Source: Candidatus Micrarchaeota archaeon CG_4_10_14_0_2_um_filter_60_11 (GTDB lineage: Archaea > Micrarchaeota > Micrarchaeia > Norongarragalinales > Norongarragalinaceae). From it: a stretch of 26,448 bases of DNA. Every line of letters starts with the position of its first letter. The first letter of the stretch is position 1. The stretch lies in assembly GCA_002792915.1 (NCBI GenBank), contig PFPF01000051.1, forward strand, positions 1-26,448, read 5' to 3'. Positions 22,661 through 26,448 of the stretch are shown here, piece after piece. The notes under the pieces were generated by a model. The model saw nothing but the letters and a program-made list of their open reading frames with translations, searched no databases and had not been told where the DNA came from. The position numbers and the translations under genes were made by a program.

Positions 22661-22742
22661 GAGGCGCTTTCGGCGGCGCGGATTAAAATCCTATCCGAGG
22701 CTGCCGCCAACGGTTTTTATTTGCAACTTGTGTGAGCCTGCC

Positions 22743-23351
22743 ATGGAAGAGTACGAACAGCGGTTTGAGCGGGGGTTGTTCGAACAGCGGGAGCGAGAAC
22801 AGGTGAAGGGAGAGCGCATGCTGCGCCAGCGCGCCTATGAAGGGCTGTTGGAGCGCGAGGAACGGCTGAAGCGGGGCGTAAGCGCGGAAGAACTGGCGAG
22901 GCAGGAGGAATTCGAGCGCAGCCAGAGGCGCGAGGCGCTGAACCGGCGCGCAATCGCGAAAGGCAGCCTGGTGGGCCTTGTGGAAGCCGAACGCATGGAA
23001 ACGGAAGCGCAACGCGTGCGCCGCGAAGTCGAGGAGAAGTACTCGCTCAATAAGGCATTGCAGCGCAATCCGCTGCCCGTGTTCCTGGTTGCGCAGACGG
23101 GCGCGCGCAACGCTCGGCTGAACGACTTCTTCATGGCGGAGGCGGTTTCAAAACGCCTGTCGAGCGCGATTGCGGCCAAGAAGGGCGAGGCGGCGAAATC
23201 CGCGCTGCTGAACTCCATTTTCACGAGGGCGTTCGCGGAAGCGAAGCTGGGGCGCGGCGACTTCAAGATGGGCAGGAAAACAGGCAACCCGTACGCGCTG
23301 TTCACGCCCGCGGCGACCGTGCGGCTGGTAACCGTGTTGAACGCCGCGTAA
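22743..23351 (+). CDS. Hypothetical highly charged helical protein
   Basis: A 202-residue protein. Residues 1-105 are almost continuous Glu/Arg-rich helix (for example RFERGLFEQREREQVKGERM), probably a coiled coil or a long single helix. Residues 110-202 look globular (NPLPVFLVAQTGARNARLND, then MGRKTGNPYALFTPAATVRLVTVLN). No family is recognised. GGTTTTTATTTG at about 22712-22723 is a TATA about 26 nt before ATG, which fixes the start and predicts a leaderless mRNA. Confidence 0.6.
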   Translation: MEEYEQRFERGLFEQREREQVKGERMLRQRAYEGLLEREERLKRGVSAEELARQEEFERSQRREALNRRAIAKGSLVGLVEAERMETEAQRVRREVEEKYSLNKALQRNPLPVFLVAQTGARNARLNDFFMAEAVSKRLSSAIAAKKGEAAKSALLNSIFTRAFAEAKLGRGDFKMGRKTGNPYALFTPAATVRLVTVLNAA

Positions 23352-23410
23352 CCGCTTTGCGCGCGGTCGCGAAACGCGCGGCCACTGCGGTTTGTGCGGC
23401 CGAAAGCAAA

Positions 23411-23418
23411 GGCATAAA
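23411..23418 (+). promoter_or_regulatory. TATA box of a small membrane-protein gene
   Basis: GGCATAAA centred about 27 nt before ATG 23441, the leaderless spacing seen across the window. It supports the 49-residue ORF as a real gene. Confidence 0.45.
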
Positions 23419-23440
23419 AGTTTTTGTGAAAATATTGAAC

Positions 23441-23590
23441 ATGAACCTGCGCAGCTTCGGGCTCCGCGGTTCGGGCGCGTCAAAAATGCCGACTGCAAAA
23501 AAACCTTCAATCACCCAGGACAAGGCAATCCGCTGGCTGCTGCTGTTGCTGCTGTTCGCCGCGGCGCTGGGCTTCGCGAACGCGCACTAA
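23441..23590 (+). CDS. 49-residue tail-anchored membrane protein
   Basis: A short protein with a polar, basic N-terminal half (GLRGSGASKMPTAKK) and one C-terminal hydrophobic helix (about 31-46, WLLLLLLFAAALGFA) ending in NAH. The orientation suggests a cytoplasmic N-terminus and a tail anchor. A TATA at 23411-23418 fits a leaderless start. No family is recognised. The next gene begins 30 nt later with its own TATA. Confidence 0.55.
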   Translation: MNLRSFGLRGSGASKMPTAKKPSITQDKAIRWLLLLLLFAAALGFANAH

Positions 23591-23620
23591 GTTTTATAGC
23601 CGGCGGCGCTTCTTTTTGCG

Positions 23621-24178
23621 GTGAGTGTTTTGGCTGGAAAGAACGTGGCGGACTTCTTTTTCGAGGCTGGAGAGCTGAAGCGGGTGAAGCGCAGCGGCTG
23701 GTGGCTGGCGGGCGTTAAGGACCCGGAGAGCGTTGCCGAACACTCTTGGCGGACCGCGCTGATTGCGTTCGTGCTCGCGCGCATGGCGGGCTTGGACGCG
23801 GAAAAAATTTCGGTTGCCGCGCTGTTCCACGACTTGCATGAAACGCGGATTCTGGACAGGCATAAGATAAGCCAAGCTTGCTTCAAGACGCCGCGCGAAG
23901 CCGAGGAACGCGTGGAACGCGAGCAATTGAAGTTGCTGCCCGAAAAGGCGCGGCCCGCGCTTTTGAACGAACGCGAACGAATACTGCTAAAGGACGCTGA
24001 TTTGCTCGAATGCGCCTTCCAGGCCAGGGAGTACGAGGCAATCGGCTTCAAGGAAGCCGCTGACTGGCGGACGCGCGTGGGCAAGGCCTTGAAGACCGCT
24101 TCGGCGAAAAAACTCTTCAAGGAGCTGGGGGCAACCGAACCGGGCCGCTGGTGGAAGGGCTTGAAGGAAAAAGTCTAG
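23621..24178 (+). CDS. HD-domain phosphohydrolase, YfbR/HDDC2-like
   Basis: A 185-residue metal-dependent phosphohydrolase. HD motifs: VAEHSWRTA (His41), ALFHDLHE (His70-Asp71) and LLKDADLLE (Asp125), the ligand set of the YfbR/HDDC2 group. Characterised relatives are 5'-deoxynucleotidases; substrate here is unproven. The start is GTG 23621, about 26 nt after GTTTTATA (23591-23598), so leaderless. The stop shares CTAG with the stop of a convergent small membrane-protein gene. Confidence 0.82.
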   Translation: MSVLAGKNVADFFFEAGELKRVKRSGWWLAGVKDPESVAEHSWRTALIAFVLARMAGLDAEKISVAALFHDLHETRILDRHKISQACFKTPREAEERVEREQLKLLPEKARPALLNERERILLKDADLLECAFQAREYEAIGFKEAADWRTRVGKALKTASAKKLFKELGATEPGRWWKGLKEKV

Positions 24179-24339
24179 ACTATCCACCAAAACGCGAACA
24201 TGAGGAGCACGAATACCCAGAGGTAGTCCTCGTGGATTGCGACGAGCGCCTTGGGGCCGAGAACGTTCTCGGTTATCGCGTGCAAAATCGACATGAAGGT
24301 AACGAATGCGCCGTAAAACAAGTCGTAGGCAAAAGACAT
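24175..24339 (-). CDS. 54-residue two-helix membrane protein
   Basis: A small ORF starting one base after the stop of the zinc-ribbon gene (TGA-A-ATG), so almost certainly cotranslated with it. The product (begins MSFAYDLFYGAFVTFMSILH, ends VLLMFAFWWIV) has two hydrophobic segments, about 5-20 and 40-54, separated by a short polar loop. The end overlaps the HD-domain gene by four bases through a shared CTAG. No family is recognised. Confidence 0.65.
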   Translation of the reverse strand: MSFAYDLFYGAFVTFMSILHAITENVLGPKALVAIHEDYLWVFVLLMFAFWWIV

Positions 24340-24340
24340 T

Positions 24341-24661
24341 TCAATTACCCGTGCGCGGGAGCGCGAGTATGTCCCCGCAAGTCAGGCAGATTTTTTCCTT
24401 GTGCTTGTAGTCGAGCTTGAAGTTGGAACCGTTGCACTTGGGGCATTTTTGGCTTGCGCCCGACGAGTGGAATTCCCGCCACGACGCCTTGCCGGTGGTG
24501 AGGGACTCCTTCTTGACTTGTGCGGACGAGAACGCCTCCTTTTCGCCCGGTTGCAGCGGGCGGCACAGGACGTTCGGGGAATGGCAGCGCGGGCACTCGC
24601 ACAATTGCGTTTCGTTCGGGAATGCGTACCTGCAAGTCTGGCACACGCATTTTAGAGTCAT
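24341..24661 (-). CDS. Double zinc-ribbon protein
   Basis: A 106-residue protein with two Cys4 zinc ribbons. The first (residues 5-27) has VCQTC and CPRC. The second (about 73-97) has CPKCNGSNFKLDYKHKEKICLTCG. The linker is polar. Such proteins often bind nucleic acids or act as adaptors; no specific role can be given. TTATTTATAC (minus, about 24683-24692) lies 26 nt upstream of the ATG. It is first in a two-gene unit with the small membrane protein. Confidence 0.72.
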   Translation of the reverse strand: MTLKCVCQTCRYAFPNETQLCECPRCHSPNVLCRPLQPGEKEAFSSAQVKKESLTTGKASWREFHSSGASQKCPKCNGSNFKLDYKHKEKICLTCGDILALPRTGN

Positions 24662-24704
24662 GTTAATAACTTTGGCTGGAAGGTATAAATAAGGTGCTTG
24701 TGAA

Positions 24705-25886
24705 GTGAAAAAAATCCTTTACTGCCTGTTGGACGGTTACGGCGACGTGCCCTGCAAAACGCTCGGCGGAAAAACCCCGCTCGAAGCCGCGAAAACGCCC
24801 GGAATGGACGCGCGGCTGGGCGGCGGCTCCTGCGGGCTTCTGGAACCGATGGGGCTTGGAAAAGACGTCCCGATAAGCGACGCGTCCGCAATGACCTTCT
24901 CTTTCCTCGGGTACGACGTGCGCGCGTTCCCGCACGGACGCGGAATGATTGAAGCCGTTGGAACCGGCCTAAAAATCTTGGACGGCGACTTCGTTGCGCG
25001 CTGCAATTTCGCCACCGTTGACGCCGACGGCAAAATTCTCGACATGCGCGCGGGTCGAATCCGCGAGACGAAGGAATTGGAAGCGGCGCTGAACGGAATC
25101 GACTTGGGCGTCAACTTTGAGTTCAAGGCGACGGCAGGCTACCGCGGCCTTTTGTGGTTCAAAGGCGGCCGCTTTTCCGAGAAAGTAAGCCCGGTCGACC
25201 CGCACGAAGTCGGCAAAAAAATAATGGCGGCAACGCCGCTGGCGCCGGAAGCGAAGGAAACCGCCGAATTGCTGAACGAATTCATGCGAGAAGCGCGAAA
25301 CGCGCTCGCGGGAACGGAAACGAACGCGGAACGCAGGAAGAAGGGGCTGCCCGAAGCGAACGCGATTTTGGCGCGCGGCTACTCCGCGGCAACGCCCAAG
25401 CTCGAGCCGTTCGCCAAAAAGTTCGGCGTGAAACCCGCGGCGGTAACGGGCATTGCAGTGAACGTCGGCATTTGCAGGCTGCTCGGCATACCTGTAATCG
25501 ACGTCGCGGAAGACGTTGGCGACAACTCGAAGGAAATGGAGTTGAAGAAAGCGCCAGTGCTCAAGGCGATTGATAATCATGATTTTGTTTTCGTGCACTT
25601 CAAGACCATCGACGTGGCGGGCCACGACGCGAAGCCGCTCGCGAAAGTCGGGGAAATCGAGCGGACGGACGCTTTCTTGCGCGGGCTTGATTTCCAGGGC
25701 GTGCGCGCGCTCGGCGCGGACCACTGCACGCGTTCCGAGGAGGGCAGGCACTCGACGGATTTGATTCCCTACCTGCTTTCCAAGCGCGAGGGCAAGCCGC
25801 GCAAGTTTTCGGAAGCGGAATGCGCGCGCGGAAAGAAAATCGCGCAATTCGACTTCGTGCAGGCTGCGCTGGACTTGGCGAAATAA
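24705..25886 (+). CDS. apgM: 2,3-bisphosphoglycerate-independent phosphoglycerate mutase, archaeal type
   Basis: A 393-residue metalloenzyme interconverting 3- and 2-phosphoglycerate in glycolysis and gluconeogenesis. Alkaline-phosphatase-superfamily motifs: LLDGYGD (8-14, metal ligand Asp10), ISDASAM (58-63, nucleophile Ser61), RGMIEAVGTGL, HFKTIDVAGHDAK, LGADHCTR and GRHSTDLIPYLL. Length matches the archaeal ApgM family. The start is GTG 24705 with AAGGTG about 9 nt upstream. It converges on enolase, the next enzyme of the pathway, with three bases between the stops. Confidence 0.93.
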   Translation: MKKILYCLLDGYGDVPCKTLGGKTPLEAAKTPGMDARLGGGSCGLLEPMGLGKDVPISDASAMTFSFLGYDVRAFPHGRGMIEAVGTGLKILDGDFVARCNFATVDADGKILDMRAGRIRETKELEAALNGIDLGVNFEFKATAGYRGLLWFKGGRFSEKVSPVDPHEVGKKIMAATPLAPEAKETAELLNEFMREARNALAGTETNAERRKKGLPEANAILARGYSAATPKLEPFAKKFGVKPAAVTGIAVNVGICRLLGIPVIDVAEDVGDNSKEMELKKAPVLKAIDNHDFVFVHFKTIDVAGHDAKPLAKVGEIERTDAFLRGLDFQGVRALGADHCTRSEEGRHSTDLIPYLLSKREGKPRKFSEAECARGKKIAQFDFVQAALDLAK

Positions 25887-25889
25887 TTT

Positions 25890-26448
25890 TCAGCTTTTTA
25901 GCTCTTCGGAAATGCGCAGCAGCTGATTGTACTTGGCGGTGCGCTCGCCCCTGCACGGCGCGCCGAGCTTTATGTACTCGGAGCCGACGCCTACCGCGAA
26001 GTCCGCGAGGAACGCGTCCTCGGTTTCGCCCGAACGGTGCGACACCATGGTTGTCCAGCCCGCCGCACGCGCGGTTTTCACCGCGTCAATCGCTTCCGTA
26101 ACCGTGCCAATCTGGTTGACTTTCACCAGGAGGCAGTTGCACGCCTTGCGCTCAATCGCCATGCGGATGCGCTTGGGGTTGGTCACCACCAAATCATCGC
26201 CTACCACGGCGAATTTCGCCTTTTTGGTGAGCTCCGCGAACGAGTCGAAGTCGTCCTCGGCGAACGGGTCCTCCATCAAGGCGAACTTGTAAGTCTTCGC
26301 CAGGTCTAAGTAGTAATCCACGAGTTCGCTTCCGGAATACGGCTTGTCGAGCGAGTATTTGCCGTTCTCGTAAAAGTTGCTTGCGGCCGCGTCGATGCCC
26401 AGCCGCATTTCCTTGGAATAGCCTAGCTCCTCGATTGCGTGGGCTATT
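25890..26448 (-). CDS. eno: Enolase, C-terminal part (cut by window edge)
   Basis: The last 186 residues of enolase, which converts 2-phosphoglycerate to phosphoenolpyruvate. Visible active-site blocks: ALMEDPFAEDD (metal Glu), VVGDDLVVTN (metal Asp), LLVKVNQIGTVTE (catalytic Lys), VSHRSGETED (His/Arg/Ser) and LGAPCRGERTAKYNQLL. The frame continues to the window's right edge without a start, so the 5' part lies outside. Its pairing with apgM is functional but convergent. Confidence 0.93.
   Translation of the reverse strand, partial: IAHAIEELGYSKEMRLGIDAAASNFYENGKYSLDKPYSGSELVDYYLDLAKTYKFALMEDPFAEDDFDSFAELTKKAKFAVVGDDLVVTNPKRIRMAIERKACNCLLVKVNQIGTVTEAIDAVKTARAAGWTTMVSHRSGETEDAFLADFAVGVGSEYIKLGAPCRGERTAKYNQLLRISEELKS

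Overview
This is archaeal DNA. Diagnostic genes are an archaeal histone, RNA polymerase subunit K, a beta-CASP RNase of the aCPSF2 type, a RecJ-like DHH nuclease, an Nre repair protein with a C-terminal PCNA-binding motif, an archaeal/plant-type D-aminoacyl-tRNA deacylase, a GTP-dependent dephospho-CoA kinase (DUF359), a geranylgeranyl reductase for isoprenoid lipids, an archaeal phosphoglycerate mutase and an Lhr-type helicase. Most of the DNA is GC-rich, genes are tightly packed, and many start codons lie about 26 nt downstream of a TATA element, which implies leaderless mRNAs. Small average gene size and a bacterial-type NadD would fit a DPANN lineage such as Micrarchaeota or Diapherotrites, but this placement is inference.

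Layout: (1) 1-3489, a hairpin at the left edge resembling an IS200/IS605 end, then a four-gene operon for a MacB/FtsX-type ABC system with a secreted COG1361-like protein and a small two-helix membrane protein. (2) 3523-7915, a hypothetical gene, rpoK, geranylgeranyl reductase with its own 2[4Fe-4S] ferredoxin, a transglutaminase-like protein lacking the catalytic Cys, the beta-CASP nuclease and a small winged-helix protein. (3) 8002-13037, information-processing genes: RecJ-like nuclease, an AAA+ ATPase / 44-residue ORF / histone operon, Nre, and D-aminoacyl-tRNA deacylase. (4) 13073-16370, a compact eukaryote-like ubiquitin-type conjugation locus: E1, a winged-helix/RING-like protein, an Rpn11-like JAMM protease, an acidic companion protein, a ubiquitin-like modifier ending exactly in Gly-Gly, a UBC-fold E2 with the full HPN/Cys signature, and a 35-residue ORF coupled to the E2. 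(5) 16371-19139, Lhr-like helicase. (6) About 19150-21095, an A/T-rich, gene-poor island with a cysteine-rich YkgJ-like protein, a ribbon-helix-helix-like protein and about 800 bp without a convincing gene but with hairpins and repeats. (7) 21096-26448, housekeeping and hypothetical genes: NadD, dephospho-CoA kinase, HD hydrolase, zinc-ribbon and small membrane proteins, phosphoglycerate mutase, and the 3' part of enolase.

The main point of interest is region 4. All parts of a ubiquitin-like cascade (modifier, E1, E2, RING-type E3 candidate, deconjugase) lie in about 3.3 kb, with two extra small proteins and a winged-helix/RING fusion. Several real small genes of 35-59 codons were found by reading both strands: the ferredoxin, the ORF before the histone, the ORF after E2, and two small membrane proteins.
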